A stretch of DNA of 64,000 bases, from contig CAMECH010000009.1 in the NCBI GenBank assembly GCA_945913015.1, forward strand, positions 1-64,000. The letters are read 5' to 3'. Positions 7,533 through 16,568 of the stretch are shown here, in pieces; within the stretch, counting starts at the first letter, position 1, and each line of letters opens with the position of its first letter. Source of the DNA: an uncultured Bacteroides sp. (GTDB lineage: Bacteria > Bacillota > Clostridia > Lachnospirales > Lachnospiraceae). The translations under genes and the position numbers were made by a program. The notes beneath the pieces were generated by a model that searched no databases, was not told the DNA's origin, and was given only the letters and a program-made list of their open reading frames with translations.

Positions 7533-9023
7533 TTAATTCTTATTCTTATCAAGCGCAGCCTGAACGGCATCAACAACAGTCTCAATTGCTTTGATGCGCG
7601 CGTAGTATTTGTCATTGGATTCGATGATATGCCACGGTGCATCTTCTGTTGATGTATACTTAATCATTTCATTGACTGCAATCTCATATGCATCCCATTT
7701 CTCACGGTTACGCCAGTCTTCATCTGTAATCTTCCACTGCTTTGAAGGAGTATTTTCACGTTCCTTAAAGCGTGCAAGCTGCTCGTCTTTGTCTATCTGA
7801 AGCCAGAACTTTACAATAACTGCACCCCAGTCAGTAAGCTCCTTTTCAAATTCATTAATCTCGTTATATGCACGTTTCCACTCGGTTTCAGTGTTAAATC
7901 CCTCAAGGCGCTCTACCATTACACGCCCGTACCATGTTCTGTCAAATACAGCTATATGACCTGTCTTCGGAAGGTTTTTCTGAAAGCGCCATAAATAGTG
8001 TCGAACCTTCTCATACGAATCCGGAGCGGCAACAGGATGTACCTCGTAGTCACGCGCATCAAAACACGACACCATTCTCTTGATGTTTCCGCCTTTTCCC
8101 GCGGCATCCCATCCCTCGTAGCAGATAATAAGCGGTATTTTTTTCTTATAAAGCTTGTAAGACAGCTTAAGCAGCTTATCCTGCAGCTTATCAAGCCTTT
8201 TCCTGTATTCTTTTTCGGAGAGCATACAATCTAGATTAACATCCTGAATTAACGGTTTTTCAACAAGCTTAAACTGCATCTTATCGGGAGCGATTCCCGC
8301 TCCCTGTATTACCTGCTTTCCCTCTTTTAATACTTTCTTTGTCAGCTTTTCAAGCTTTTTGACAATGGTCCTAAGCACATCTCTTAAAGCTGCATCCTTG
8401 TCCATTCCCGATATAACCTGCCACGGTGCATACGGATAATTTGTAGCCTCAAGCATCTCATCATAAGAACTCTTACATTTTGCATAGTGCTTATTCTGAG
8501 ATTTATCATGTTCTTTTACTCTCCATGCAGTAGCTTTCGACTCTTCAAGCTCATTAAGGCGCTGCGCCTGCTCCTTTTTGGAAATGTGGAGGAAAAATTT
8601 AAAAATAACATAGCCGTCATCTGTAAGCTGCCTCTCAAATGTATCTATCTCATTCCCATATCTTGGCTTTCCTTCGAGCATCCACTCATGATACCAGCTT
8701 CTGTCAAATATTGTTATTTCACCACGTCCCGGAATTCTCATCCAGAAGCGGTTCATGTACGGCTTCCTTGCCTCCTCATCAGACGGATTTGTAATTGAAT
8801 ACATTTTAACTCCGCGCGGATCAAGGAATTTCAGGAGCTTCCCGATAAGACTTCCCTTACCTGACGCGCTCCAGCCCTCAAAAGCTATAATTACAGGAAT
8901 ACCGGCTTTCTTCAGCTCCTGCTGCAGCACCGCAAATTTATCACCAAGCTTGTCAATCTCCTTTTTCATCTGTACTTCTTCATCAAACGTGTAATCGTTT
9001 TTTAATTCAATCTCATCAAACAT
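7533..9023 (-). CDS. Two-domain PPK2, polyphosphate:AMP phosphotransferase-like
   Basis: This 496-residue cytosolic enzyme transfers phosphate between polyphosphate and nucleotides, most likely making ADP from AMP. Two PPK2 domains are present. Domain 1 (about 30-240) has FEGWSASGKGS (Walker A) and IFDRSWYHEW. Domain 2 (about 275-490) has YEGWDAAGKGG and the full lid sequence FDRTWYGRVMVERLEGF. The length matches class II tandem PPK2 (Pap). Only domain 2 has the complete GRVxVERxEG lid, so catalysis probably resides there. The start was moved to MFDEIELKN, which has GAGGGG just upstream; the track's start ten codons earlier has no SD. It is a single-gene unit with its own terminator. Confidence 0.88.
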   Translation of the reverse strand: MFDEIELKNDYTFDEEVQMKKEIDKLGDKFAVLQQELKKAGIPVIIAFEGWSASGKGSLIGKLLKFLDPRGVKMYSITNPSDEEARKPYMNRFWMRIPGRGEITIFDRSWYHEWMLEGKPRYGNEIDTFERQLTDDGYVIFKFFLHISKKEQAQRLNELEESKATAWRVKEHDKSQNKHYAKCKSSYDEMLEATNYPYAPWQVISGMDKDAALRDVLRTIVKKLEKLTKKVLKEGKQVIQGAGIAPDKMQFKLVEKPLIQDVNLDCMLSEKEYRKRLDKLQDKLLKLSYKLYKKKIPLIICYEGWDAAGKGGNIKRMVSCFDARDYEVHPVAAPDSYEKVRHYLWRFQKNLPKTGHIAVFDRTWYGRVMVERLEGFNTETEWKRAYNEINEFEKELTDWGAVIVKFWLQIDKDEQLARFKERENTPSKQWKITDEDWRNREKWDAYEIAVNEMIKYTSTEDAPWHIIESNDKYYARIKAIETVVDAVQAALDKNKN

Positions 9024-9112
9024 TGGCCCCTCTTTTCCATGCACTGAATGCATTGTAAACTACCACTGTTACTAACATAATTATATCACTTTTTTATCAT
9101 CAGTAAACATTA

Positions 9113-9979
9113 TTAACGTAAAAGTTCTCTTAAATCAAGCATTCCCCATCCCTGCTGTTCTTTAGGCAGATTCAGCCTTACAGCCCTGTCGTGCAGACGC
9201 ATTTTGACCATTGCAGGAGTCATGCCCGGATTGCGTTCAAGCAGAAGCGCTATTGCCGCCGTAACAATTGGTGCCGACATCGATGTTCCTGATTTTACCG
9301 CATATCCGTCTTTTTTGTTGGCACACGATACTATACCTGAGCCAGCAGTCACAATCTCAGGCTTTACAATACATGCTCCGGTTGGACCTCTTCCCGAATA
9401 ATTGACATGCTTAACGCCCCTTTCATCCTGATACATTGCATCATCAAATGCCCCCACGGTTATAACCTTACGGCTTATGCCCGGAACAGTAATTGTCCCT
9501 CTTGCAGGACCATTATTACCGGCAGCTGTGACTACAACTATCCCTTCATCCCAGACACGCTCCACCATCTGAACAAGAAGCGAACCTTCACCCAGCGAAG
9601 ATTTCGATGTTGTCCCAAACGAAAGATTTACAATTCTTATTCCAAGCCTTTCTCTGTTATCAATAACCCACCTAAGCCCTGTCACGACATCCGCTGCATT
9701 GCCCTCACCGTTTCTGTCCAGCACCTTAAGCACAATAAGTCTGCTTTTAGGCGCAAGGCCGCAGTATTTCCCGCCTGATGCGGTTCCGTCACCTGCAATT
9801 ATTCCGGCCACATGTGTTCCGTGCGAATTGTCATCATAAGCCTGTTTACGATTATTTACAAAATCCTTAAATTCCACTATTCTATTGCCAAAATCCCTGT
9901 GCGGATATATTCCCGTATCAAGGATTGAAACGCCTATTCCACTATTCTGCCGCCAGTTTTCCAAAAAAATCACCCGCAT
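9113..9979 (-). CDS. Intracellular subtilisin-like serine protease (S8)
   Basis: This compact subtilase of about 288 residues has no signal or pro-domain. The triad is visible: Asp in SILDTGIYPHRDF (near 20), His in NSHGTHVAGIIAG (near 56) and Ser in SGTSMSAPIVTAA (near 235), plus the oxyanion Asn in TAAGNNGPARG. It resembles cytosolic proteases of the Bacillus Isp type, but the N-terminus begins only about 18 residues before the Asp and lacks the usual TGKGV lead-in. The ORF track starts at TTG 9985; the nearest ATG is at 9979. Both lie inside a terminator-like hairpin and neither has an SD, so the true start is uncertain. The C-terminal domain is complete (GWGMLDLRELL). Confidence 0.85.
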   Translation of the reverse strand: MRVIFLENWRQNSGIGVSILDTGIYPHRDFGNRIVEFKDFVNNRKQAYDDNSHGTHVAGIIAGDGTASGGKYCGLAPKSRLIVLKVLDRNGEGNAADVVTGLRWVIDNRERLGIRIVNLSFGTTSKSSLGEGSLLVQMVERVWDEGIVVVTAAGNNGPARGTITVPGISRKVITVGAFDDAMYQDERGVKHVNYSGRGPTGACIVKPEIVTAGSGIVSCANKKDGYAVKSGTSMSAPIVTAAIALLLERNPGMTPAMVKMRLHDRAVRLNLPKEQQGWGMLDLRELLR

Positions 9980-10010
9980 AAACAATATATAATATATTAT
10001 TCATGCGGGT
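9963..10010 (-). terminator. Terminator after the anti-sigma gene, overlapping the subtilase start
   Basis: ACCCGCAT (10010-10003) pairs with ATGCGGGT (9979-9972) across an AT-rich loop that contains its own AATATATTATATATT inverted repeat. GATTTTTTT follows. It lies 27 bp after the DUF4179 gene stop. The apparent subtilase ATG is the first triplet of the 3' arm. Confidence 0.6.
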
Positions 10011-10036
10011 AACCGGTTGCGAATCAATTTGCCTGT

Positions 10037-11674
10037 TTATTCAAATTTAAATGTGCATCCTGCTATTTCCAGTTTTTCAACATCATTAGAATTTATAAAT
10101 GACTGCAGCAGTGCCTCAAGTACAGCGTCTGCCTCTCTATCCGACCATCCGCCGTAGCCTCCGCCAATCTTATTGCCCAGTGTAATTCTCTTTCCGTCCT
10201 TCATTACAATAACAATGCTTTTTGCAAATTTGGAGAAATAGCTGTTTTCTTTGGAATCGTTCTTCTGCCATTCATCTGTTATCATAAATTCCACTTTAAA
10301 TTCCGTATCGTTGAGTGTGAGTAATTTTATTTTATAAACCTGATACTCATCAACAGATTCTTTAGGCAATTCTATATCTTTAAGCACTTTATCCTCAATC
10401 ATCTTTGATGCATCTGATTTAAGCGTCATTGTCCATGTTCCTGCGTATCTTGTTCCATCTGTCGGTTCTTTATCCGGATTATTCAGTATGAGCTTATAGT
10501 TTTTCAGATGCTCTAATGTAGTATCTATATATATTCCGTCATTAGTCTTTGAATACTGCCGGTCTACGTTGGCACTGACGGCAATCTGTACGCGCCCGTC
10601 ATCAAGTATTTTATATGCAAATTCATGATCATTGTACATTCTTCCTGTCGTCTTATTGAGAAATGCAAGCTTACGAAGTGTTTCTGATGCACTTCCCGGA
10701 ACTATCGTCATATAGAATGTATCTTTTTTATCATAATCCGATCTTGGTGCAAAGCCTATATTATCAATATATGCGTCCGGGTATTTGTCTGAAAATGCAA
10801 TTTTTTGCGTTCCCGGCTTCAGTACATATGACATTTTTGATGCTCCGTTTGCATAATATCCTTTCTCTTCTACAACATCAAAACCGTTAATGTCTGCAAT
10901 CTTTCCGGCTGCCACAAGATCTGCCACACTGTCAAATTTAAATCCGATATCTGACATAACACTCCATGAATCCGTGTAATCTGTAAGTGATACGCTGATA
11001 TCCTTTCCTGCGAAATCTACATTTACATCGCTTACCGTAAGCTCAAACACTGCTTCTGACGGCACAGAGGCATCATCAACCCTTTGTGCATATATTCTTG
11101 ATGTCAGTCCGCCATCACTGAAAATCTGTTCTCCACCAACCTTTACATTTACTGTCTTAAACTTCTGGCGTGAAGGGTATGAAACCTTTTTCTCGTCATT
11201 ATTGACAAGTGAAGAACCATCCTTTGTCTTAACGGTAAATCGAATCACGGCCTTGTGTGCTTCAGTAACCATATCTGTTGACTCCACTATAAGGATATCC
11301 TGACTTGACACAGCCGTCTCTTTCACGCTCTGTGCCCCTTCGTATGCATAAGGATTACCCTGATCGTCAACTCCTCCTTCAAAATGATTCAGTGATGAAG
11401 CTGAATTGTTCATAGCATATTTTCCCATGTAATAGTTATATGCATACACGCTTCCGCCTGATACTGCAATAAGCACCCCGACTGCCACTGCAGCTTTAAC
11501 AAAATTACCTGCCATTCTGCCCGTTGAATTTCTGCGCGTTTTCATAATATTACTCTTTTTTCCCCTCGCGTCTTTATTGTCCCATGATTCCTTTCTTCCC
11601 ACTGTCATATCAAGAGTTTCATCAATCCATGATTCGGGCGTTTTTACATGGTCAAATTCGGATAACCAGTTCAT
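10037..11674 (-). CDS. DUF4179-type membrane anti-sigma factor
   Basis: This 545-residue protein is probably the partner of the ECF sigma factor encoded just upstream. A cytosolic N-terminal stretch (about 1-55, with WIDETLDMTVGRKESW) should bind sigma. One transmembrane helix (VKAAVAVGVLIAVSGGSVYAYNYY, about 58-82) precedes a large extracytoplasmic beta-rich domain typical of DUF4179. Its start overlaps the sigma gene's end by 23 bp, with SD AGGAGG inside the sigma coding region, so expression is coupled. The signal sensed is unknown. The very long outer domain (about 460 residues) is larger than in simple RsiW-type anti-sigmas. A terminator follows. Confidence 0.8.
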   Translation of the reverse strand: MNWLSEFDHVKTPESWIDETLDMTVGRKESWDNKDARGKKSNIMKTRRNSTGRMAGNFVKAAVAVGVLIAVSGGSVYAYNYYMGKYAMNNSASSLNHFEGGVDDQGNPYAYEGAQSVKETAVSSQDILIVESTDMVTEAHKAVIRFTVKTKDGSSLVNNDEKKVSYPSRQKFKTVNVKVGGEQIFSDGGLTSRIYAQRVDDASVPSEAVFELTVSDVNVDFAGKDISVSLTDYTDSWSVMSDIGFKFDSVADLVAAGKIADINGFDVVEEKGYYANGASKMSYVLKPGTQKIAFSDKYPDAYIDNIGFAPRSDYDKKDTFYMTIVPGSASETLRKLAFLNKTTGRMYNDHEFAYKILDDGRVQIAVSANVDRQYSKTNDGIYIDTTLEHLKNYKLILNNPDKEPTDGTRYAGTWTMTLKSDASKMIEDKVLKDIELPKESVDEYQVYKIKLLTLNDTEFKVEFMITDEWQKNDSKENSYFSKFAKSIVIVMKDGKRITLGNKIGGGYGGWSDREADAVLEALLQSFINSNDVEKLEIAGCTFKFE

Positions 11675-12203
11675 TGTCCACTCCTCCTAACATTTCCTTT
11701 AATTTGTCTCTTCCCCTCTTTAGAATCGACTTTATTGTGTTTTCATTGGAATCAAGCATCTTAGCTATCTCTGAAATGCTGTATTCCTCATAATAATAGA
11801 GATAAATCACATTGCTGTACTTCTCCGGAAGCTGCTTTACCAGAAGGAATAATTCTGACCCCTGTGTACTTCCGTCTGTCACAACGCCAAGCTCTTCAAA
11901 CTTTGAAATGTCATCCTCCAGCGCAACTTTTCTGTTCCACGCCTGTCTGTGGAAATCCGTACACTGGTGAATTGCCACCTGTATAAGCCAGGCTTTCAGA
12001 TATTCTTCGGTTTCAAAATCTTTATCCGCGGTGTAAAGCTTTATGAAAACATTCTGAAAACAGTCCTTGGCATCCTCAACATTGCCGCAGCGCATAACAC
12101 ATATTCTTGTAACCATGTCTGCGTACTTTCTTACAACCTGTTCATACTCCAGTCCGGCAAAATGTGTCTTTGCAAACAGAGTTGTCTTTTTCTTTCCAAA
12201 CAT
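11652..12203 (-). CDS. ECF-type RNA polymerase sigma factor
   Basis: This 183-residue sigma-70-family protein has region 2 (EYEQVVRKYADMVTRICVMRCGNVEDAKDCFQNVF, written here only as its extent, about 20-55; key piece DAKDCFQNVFIKLY) and region 4 (LPEKYSNVIYLYYYEEYS, then ISEIAKMLDSNENTIKSIL as the helix-turn-helix). There is no region 1 or 3, so it is an ECF/group 4 factor. The start was moved from the track's first Met to MFGKKK: AGGGGG lies 8 nt upstream, and the earlier Met would precede the likely transcription start. It is the first gene of a sigma/anti-sigma operon and is probably autoregulated from the promoter at 12226-12254. Confidence 0.88.
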   Translation of the reverse strand: MFGKKKTTLFAKTHFAGLEYEQVVRKYADMVTRICVMRCGNVEDAKDCFQNVFIKLYTADKDFETEEYLKAWLIQVAIHQCTDFHRQAWNRKVALEDDISKFEELGVVTDGSTQGSELFLLVKQLPEKYSNVIYLYYYEEYSISEIAKMLDSNENTIKSILKRGRDKLKEMLGGVDNELVIRI

Positions 12204-12225
12204 TTTCTTACCCCCTTTCACTTAC

Positions 12226-12254
12226 TATACGAAAAAAAATCAGCAAGGGTTGCA
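12226..12254 (-). promoter_or_regulatory. Candidate ECF-type autoregulated promoter
   Basis: On the minus strand TGCAAC (12254-12249), 17 nt and CGTATA (12231-12226) precede the sigma gene start by about 22 bp. Known ECF promoters of Firmicutes such as SigW use TGAAAC-N16-CGTA. The match differs by one base and one nucleotide of spacing. There is a run of eight T in the spacer. Confidence 0.55.
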
Positions 12255-12256
12255 GG

Positions 12257-12286
12257 CAAAAATAAAAATCCCACAAATTTGTGGGA
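12257..12286 (-). terminator. Terminator after GH28, usable in both directions
   Basis: The perfect 18-bp palindrome TCCCACAAATTTGTGGGA (12269-12286) is followed on the minus strand by TTTTTATTTTT, and on the plus strand by CTTTATTTTT. A further ATCCCACAAAA at 12295-12303 (minus) could pair alternatively with the same arm. Confidence 0.75.
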
Positions 12287-12316
12287 CTTTATTTTTGTGG
12301 GATTTTTAACAACGTT

Positions 12317-13744
12317 TTACTGTACTCCGTATACAGCGTCATCCTCATAAATTTCCTTCTCAGGAAGATGAATTTTAACATTTTTCATTTTTATATTCCG
12401 GGCATTTTTAACCACACATCCTGTAAGTGCTGTAATCTCAGCATTTTCAAGCGTTATATCATATACCGTAGGCTTTCCTTTAGACGGCGGAAACTCAATT
12501 CCCTCCGCCTTGAAAGCCGTCTTTGCCCCAAGGCATGTGATATTTTTCATTGTAATATCCCTGAATACAGGAATATCATCATCACTCACATAGACATCCG
12601 CATCCTCTTTTTCATGCGACAGCTTATACAGGGAATATCCCATTGTAAATATAACTGCCTCCTGAACGATATCTGTCATTGTTATATCTTCAAGCAGAAT
12701 ATTTTCCACCACTCCGCCACGTCCAAGCTGACTCTTAAATCTTATTCCGACATCAGTTCCAAGAAATGTGCAATTCTTAACTGTAACATTTCTTACACCG
12801 CGCGACATCTCGCTTCCGACAACAAATCCGCCATGTGCATGCATTACAGTGCAGTCATGTATATATACATTTTCTGTCGGAACCGCTATTCTTCTTCCTA
12901 TCTCATTCTTTCCGGATTTCATGCATATACCGTCATCTCCGACGTCAAACTTTGTATTGCATATTTCAACGAACCGGCATGACTCCACATCAATTCCGTC
13001 TCCATTCTGCGCATGGTAAGGATTTCTTATCATCGCATTGCGGACCGTAAGGTTTGTACAAAGAAGAGGATGTACATTCCAGTTCGGTGAATTCTGCAGA
13101 GTGACTCCGTCAATCAGTACACGGTTGCATTTCACAAAATTAACCATAACAGGTCTGTAAAAATCATAAAACGGCTCTGCTTTTTTTAATGCGTCTTCAT
13201 CCTCACCAGACGGTTCTCCTGCCATACATCCTTCATAAGAAGTCTTTGTAGGAAACCACATACCGCCCTCACTTGTAGGAATGAGCGTATCCGGACTTGT
13301 TTCCAGCATATTGTTCCACTGTCGCTCCGTCACTTTAAACTTCTTGACCGGACGCCACAGCTGTCCGTTGCCGTCGATAGTTCCCTCACCTGTAATGGCA
13401 ATATTTTCTGCCCCGACAGCCATAATCGGTGAAACAGTCCTTATTCTTGGCTGCCCCTCATAATCACTGATAATCAGCGGATATTCCTCCTTATTCTTAT
13501 CAAACAGAAGTACTGCACCACTTTCAACATGTAAATCAACGCCCGACAGAAGCTTTACAGGTCCTGTAAGCCATAAACCTGCCGGTATAATCACATGACC
13601 TCCGCCATCAGAAGAACATGCCGCAATCGCATCATTAACAGCTTTAGTATTAGAAACCGCTCCGCCTGCCACGGCACCAAATTTCCTTATATCATATTCC
13701 GCATCCCTGAATACAGGTATTTCCACATTAAAATCAACAGACAT
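12317..13744 (-). CDS. Polygalacturonase-type glycoside hydrolase (GH28)
   Basis: This 475-residue parallel beta-helix enzyme hydrolyses galacturonic-acid chains. Conserved GH28 residues are visible: NGDGIDVESC, then VGDDGICMKSGKN (the two catalytic Asp), HAHGGFVVGSEMSRGV (the His-Gly loop), and RFKSQLGRGG in place of RIK. The N-terminus (FGAVAGGAVSNTKAVNDAI) is the standard start of the helix. There is no signal peptide, so it probably acts in the cytosol on imported oligogalacturonides, as a GH28 exo-enzyme would. The upstream SD is GGAG in GAATGGAGATTAGTG, 11 nt before the ATG. No other pectin gene is adjacent; kduD lies 44 kb away. Confidence 0.9.
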   Translation of the reverse strand: MSVDFNVEIPVFRDAEYDIRKFGAVAGGAVSNTKAVNDAIAACSSDGGGHVIIPAGLWLTGPVKLLSGVDLHVESGAVLLFDKNKEEYPLIISDYEGQPRIRTVSPIMAVGAENIAITGEGTIDGNGQLWRPVKKFKVTERQWNNMLETSPDTLIPTSEGGMWFPTKTSYEGCMAGEPSGEDEDALKKAEPFYDFYRPVMVNFVKCNRVLIDGVTLQNSPNWNVHPLLCTNLTVRNAMIRNPYHAQNGDGIDVESCRFVEICNTKFDVGDDGICMKSGKNEIGRRIAVPTENVYIHDCTVMHAHGGFVVGSEMSRGVRNVTVKNCTFLGTDVGIRFKSQLGRGGVVENILLEDITMTDIVQEAVIFTMGYSLYKLSHEKEDADVYVSDDDIPVFRDITMKNITCLGAKTAFKAEGIEFPPSKGKPTVYDITLENAEITALTGCVVKNARNIKMKNVKIHLPEKEIYEDDAVYGVQ

Positions 13745-13774
13745 TTTACACTAATCTCCATTCACATGTATTTT

Positions 13775-14347
13775 TTAGAACAACCCAATATGCTCCAACA
13801 GAATCTTTACTCCGATAATTACGAGAATAATTCCTCCTGCAAGCTCTGCCCTGCTCTTATATTTTATGCCAAATTTATTACCTACAAATACGCCTGCAAA
13901 AGATATTACAAACGTCACAACCGCAATTATTATAACTGCAATCCATATATTTACATTTTCCATAAATGCAAATGATACGCCTACTCCGAGTGCATCAATG
14001 CTTGTAGCAATCGCAAGCATAAAAAGTTCCTTGAGGTCATAGCTTATTTCATCATCTGCATCGTCATCATCTTTCTTCAAGGCCTCATATATCATCTGTC
14101 CGCCTATAAATGCAAGGAGAATAAATATTATCCAATGGTCTACCGCCGACACATAGGAAGCAAACTGCGAACCCAGAAGCCACCCTATAAGCGGCATAAT
14201 GCCCTGAAATCCGCCAAAGAACAGTGCAATAATCACCGTGTACTTCAAATCTACTTTCTGAGTCATCTTAAGACCTTTGCATATTGAAACCGCACATGCG
14301 TCCATCGCAAGTCCTACCGCAATTAAAAAAATCTGCACCAGTTCCAT
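13775..14347 (-). CDS. mntP: Putative manganese efflux pump MntP
   Basis: This 190-residue inner-membrane protein has six predicted helices arranged as two repeats (DUF204). Conserved acidic residues lie in the membrane: GLAMDACAVSICKG in helix 1 and ATSIDALGVGVSFAF in helix 4. The family exports Mn2+ and limits its toxicity. The start was moved ten codons downstream to MELVQIF, which has AGGAGG 12 nt upstream. A His/Asp-rich loop (KKDDDDADDE) lies between the halves. No yybP-ykoY manganese riboswitch is visible in the 98 bp before it. Only 30 bp separate it from GH28, so read-through is possible. Confidence 0.88.
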   Translation of the reverse strand: MELVQIFLIAVGLAMDACAVSICKGLKMTQKVDLKYTVIIALFFGGFQGIMPLIGWLLGSQFASYVSAVDHWIIFILLAFIGGQMIYEALKKDDDDADDEISYDLKELFMLAIATSIDALGVGVSFAFMENVNIWIAVIIIAVVTFVISFAGVFVGNKFGIKYKSRAELAGGIILVIIGVKILLEHIGLF

Positions 14348-14399
14348 ACCTTTTACATATCCTCCTGTGAATGTCAAAATTCAAGTATTGCAAACAGGC

Positions 14400-14442
14400 A
14401 ATCAGGCCCATGTATGGGATACATGCCATGCATGAGCCTGAT
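14400..14442 (-). terminator. Strong hairpin after the MCP-like gene
   Basis: AATCAGGC and GCCTGATT frame an inner CATGTAT-GGG-ATACATG stem. It is positioned directly after the MCP-like gene stop. The U-run is poor on the minus strand, so termination is plausible but not certain. Confidence 0.4.
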
Positions 14443-14445
14443 TAA

Positions 14446-15090
14446 TTAATTCTGCGATTTTTCAAGTGTTCTTTTTGCCTCGTCAGTGATATCCCTCTGA
14501 ACCGCAACCTCATTTTCAATATTGCGGGCCACCTCATTGGCTGCATATGCAGCATCCACTACCTTATTGAGAACATCTCCTACCGTACCGGCCTTTATTT
14601 GCTGCTGCTCTGCATTATCATATATTTCTTTCATTGCATCTATTGTTTCTTTTACCGAAGCCTGAACCTTAACTATCGTATCCGTAATCTCCTTTGATGA
14701 CTTTGATGACTGTGCTGCAAGATTACGTACTTCGCCTGCAACAACCGCAAATCCGCGTCCATGCTCTCCTGCACGTGCCGCTTCGATTGATGCATTAAGT
14801 GATAATATATTGGTCTTATTGGCTATGGAAGCTATAACTGATGCAAACTTCTCAATCTGCGACGAAAGCTGCTCAAGATGATTGATTTTATCAGATGATG
14901 CCTGAACTATTTTGTTCATATCATCAATCATCCTGAGCATTTCTTCAATGCTTCCAATACTCTCTTTCACCAGGTTAAGCGACGTATCTGATGAATTAAT
15001 AACATCAAATGCATCTTTCTCAAGCCTGTCCTGTGATTCATCCAGCCCCTGCAGTATTGCACCGAGCTCTTCTACCGTCTTCTCCTCCAT
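14446..15090 (-). CDS. Soluble methyl-accepting chemotaxis-like signalling protein
   Basis: This 214-residue protein consists of an MCP signalling hairpin without a membrane segment or recognisable sensor domain. The hairpin tip is nearly canonical: [21 protein letters not shown], given here as pieces [15 protein letters not shown] and [14 protein letters not shown], followed by [13 protein letters not shown]. Long helices flank it (about 20-90 and 130-214). It should dock to CheA/CheW-type partners, none of which is in the window. The start was moved to MEEKTVEEL because GGGGGG sits 6 nt upstream; the track's start is a GTG seven codons earlier. The N-terminal helix may sense through partner proteins. 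Input unknown. Confidence 0.8.
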   Translation of the reverse strand: MEEKTVEELGAILQGLDESQDRLEKDAFDVINSSDTSLNLVKESIGSIEEMLRMIDDMNKIVQASSDKINHLEQLSSQIEKFASVIASIANKTNILSLNASIEAARAGEHGRGFAVVAGEVRNLAAQSSKSSKEITDTIVKVQASVKETIDAMKEIYDNAEQQQIKAGTVGDVLNKVVDAAYAANEVARNIENEVAVQRDITDEAKRTLEKSQN

Positions 15091-15135
15091 AAATGTCCCC
15101 CCTGGCTTCACATATCAGTATATTCCCTGAAGTTA

Positions 15136-16500
15136 TCAAAGCACACTCAGTGCCTCATTAAGATTCTTTACCCCAATTAGTTTGATTTTATCATTAACCT
15201 TAACATTTTTCAAGCATACATCAGGCAGAATACATGTATCAAATCCAAGCTTTACAGCCTCATTAACCCTCTGCTGTGGCTGGCTTACAGCCCTTACCTC
15301 TCCTGCCAGTCCTACCTCTCCGAATATTATGGTTTTTGAATTAATCTCAATATTTCTAAAGCTTGATACAAGTGCCATCACTATACCCAGATCAAGTGCA
15401 GGCTCATTAACCTTAAGCCCGCCTGCCACATTTACATAGGCATCGCACCCGCCAAGATGTATCCCTACTCTTTTTTCTATTACTGCCATAAGCAGATTAA
15501 CTCTGTTATAATCTGTTCCTGCTGCTGTCCGTCTGGCCATTCCGAAATTTGAGTCGCAGACAAGCGCCTGAACCTCCACCATCATAGGTCTTGTCCCCTC
15601 CATGAGACATACAACAACTGACCCCGAGGCTCCCTCAGGCTTTCCGCTTAACATATACTCTGATGGATTCATAACTTCGTTAAGACCATTCTCACGCATT
15701 TCAAATACACCGATTTCATTGGTAGAACCAAATCTGTTCTTTACACTTCTTACAATTCTGTATGCCGCATTCCTGTCACCCTCAAAATAAAGCACAGTGT
15801 CCACCATATGCTCAAGAACTCTAGGACCTGCAACCACACCTTCCTTTGTAACGTGCCCAACAATAAAAACCGATATTCCCAGTCCTTTGGCAAGCTGCAT
15901 AAGCACTGATGTTGACTCGCGAACCTGACTTACGCTTCCCGGTGCGGAGCCGATTTCTTCCCTGTACATAGTCTGGATAGAATCAATTATAACAATATCC
16001 GGCGATGCTTCCTTAATTGCAGCCTCAATATTTTCAAGGTCTGTCTCACAAAGGAGCTGCAGATTGTCTGTAAAATCACCGATTCTCTCTGCGCGCAGCT
16101 TAATCTGTTTGAGCGATTCCTCACCTGATATGTACAGTACTTTGCGTCCCTGATTTGAAACCTTGCGGCACATCTGAAGAAGCAGCGTTGACTTGCCGAT
16201 TCCCGGGTCACCTCCCACAAGCACCAGTGAGCCTTCTACTATTCCGCCGCCAAGAACCCTGTCAAGCTCATCAAATCCTGTTGTAATCCTGTCAGAATCA
16301 TCTGTATCAATATCCTTCAATGCCACAGGCTTTGACAGTGCATTCTTCACACCCGACAATGTGCCCGTCCTTGAGGCTTTTGCCTTAACCGGCTCCTCAA
16401 TAAATGTATTCCACTCCTTGCATGCAGGACACTGTCCCGACCATTTTGCCGACTCATATCCGCATTCCCTGCAAAAAAAAGCTGTTGTCTTTTTTGCCAT
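15136..16500 (-). CDS. radA: DNA repair protein RadA
   Basis: This 454-residue RecA-like ATPase promotes branch migration in recombinational repair. Features in order: a four-Cys zinc finger (CRECGYESAKWSGQCPAC, residues 9-26), Walker A GGDPGIGKSTLL (near 95), the RadA motif VKNRFGSTNE (near 255) and a C-terminal Lon-like domain (GGCDAYVNVAGGLKV). The length matches B. subtilis RadA/Sms. The start was moved 31 codons inward to MAKKTTAFFC, the conserved family start, with AGGAAGAG upstream. The preceding sequence holds the previous gene's terminator, which rules out the longer ORF. Confidence 0.95.
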   Translation of the reverse strand: MAKKTTAFFCRECGYESAKWSGQCPACKEWNTFIEEPVKAKASRTGTLSGVKNALSKPVALKDIDTDDSDRITTGFDELDRVLGGGIVEGSLVLVGGDPGIGKSTLLLQMCRKVSNQGRKVLYISGEESLKQIKLRAERIGDFTDNLQLLCETDLENIEAAIKEASPDIVIIDSIQTMYREEIGSAPGSVSQVRESTSVLMQLAKGLGISVFIVGHVTKEGVVAGPRVLEHMVDTVLYFEGDRNAAYRIVRSVKNRFGSTNEIGVFEMRENGLNEVMNPSEYMLSGKPEGASGSVVVCLMEGTRPMMVEVQALVCDSNFGMARRTAAGTDYNRVNLLMAVIEKRVGIHLGGCDAYVNVAGGLKVNEPALDLGIVMALVSSFRNIEINSKTIIFGEVGLAGEVRAVSQPQQRVNEAVKLGFDTCILPDVCLKNVKVNDKIKLIGVKNLNEALSVL

Positions 16501-16568
16501 TGCTCTTCCTGTTACCTCCAACCCCGCCTGATTGTTATCTTGCTGTCTTTGTTTATCCCCAAATTTAA

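Noticed and set aside
12281-12982. Plus-strand ORF of 233 residues opposite the GH28 gene
   Set aside because: It is the antisense shadow of a well-supported gene, has Cys/Tyr/His-rich biased composition, no SD and no recognisable domain.
14348-14445. Possible manganese riboswitch before mntP
   Set aside because: The only structure is the hairpin that follows the upstream gene; conserved yybP-ykoY loops are not seen.
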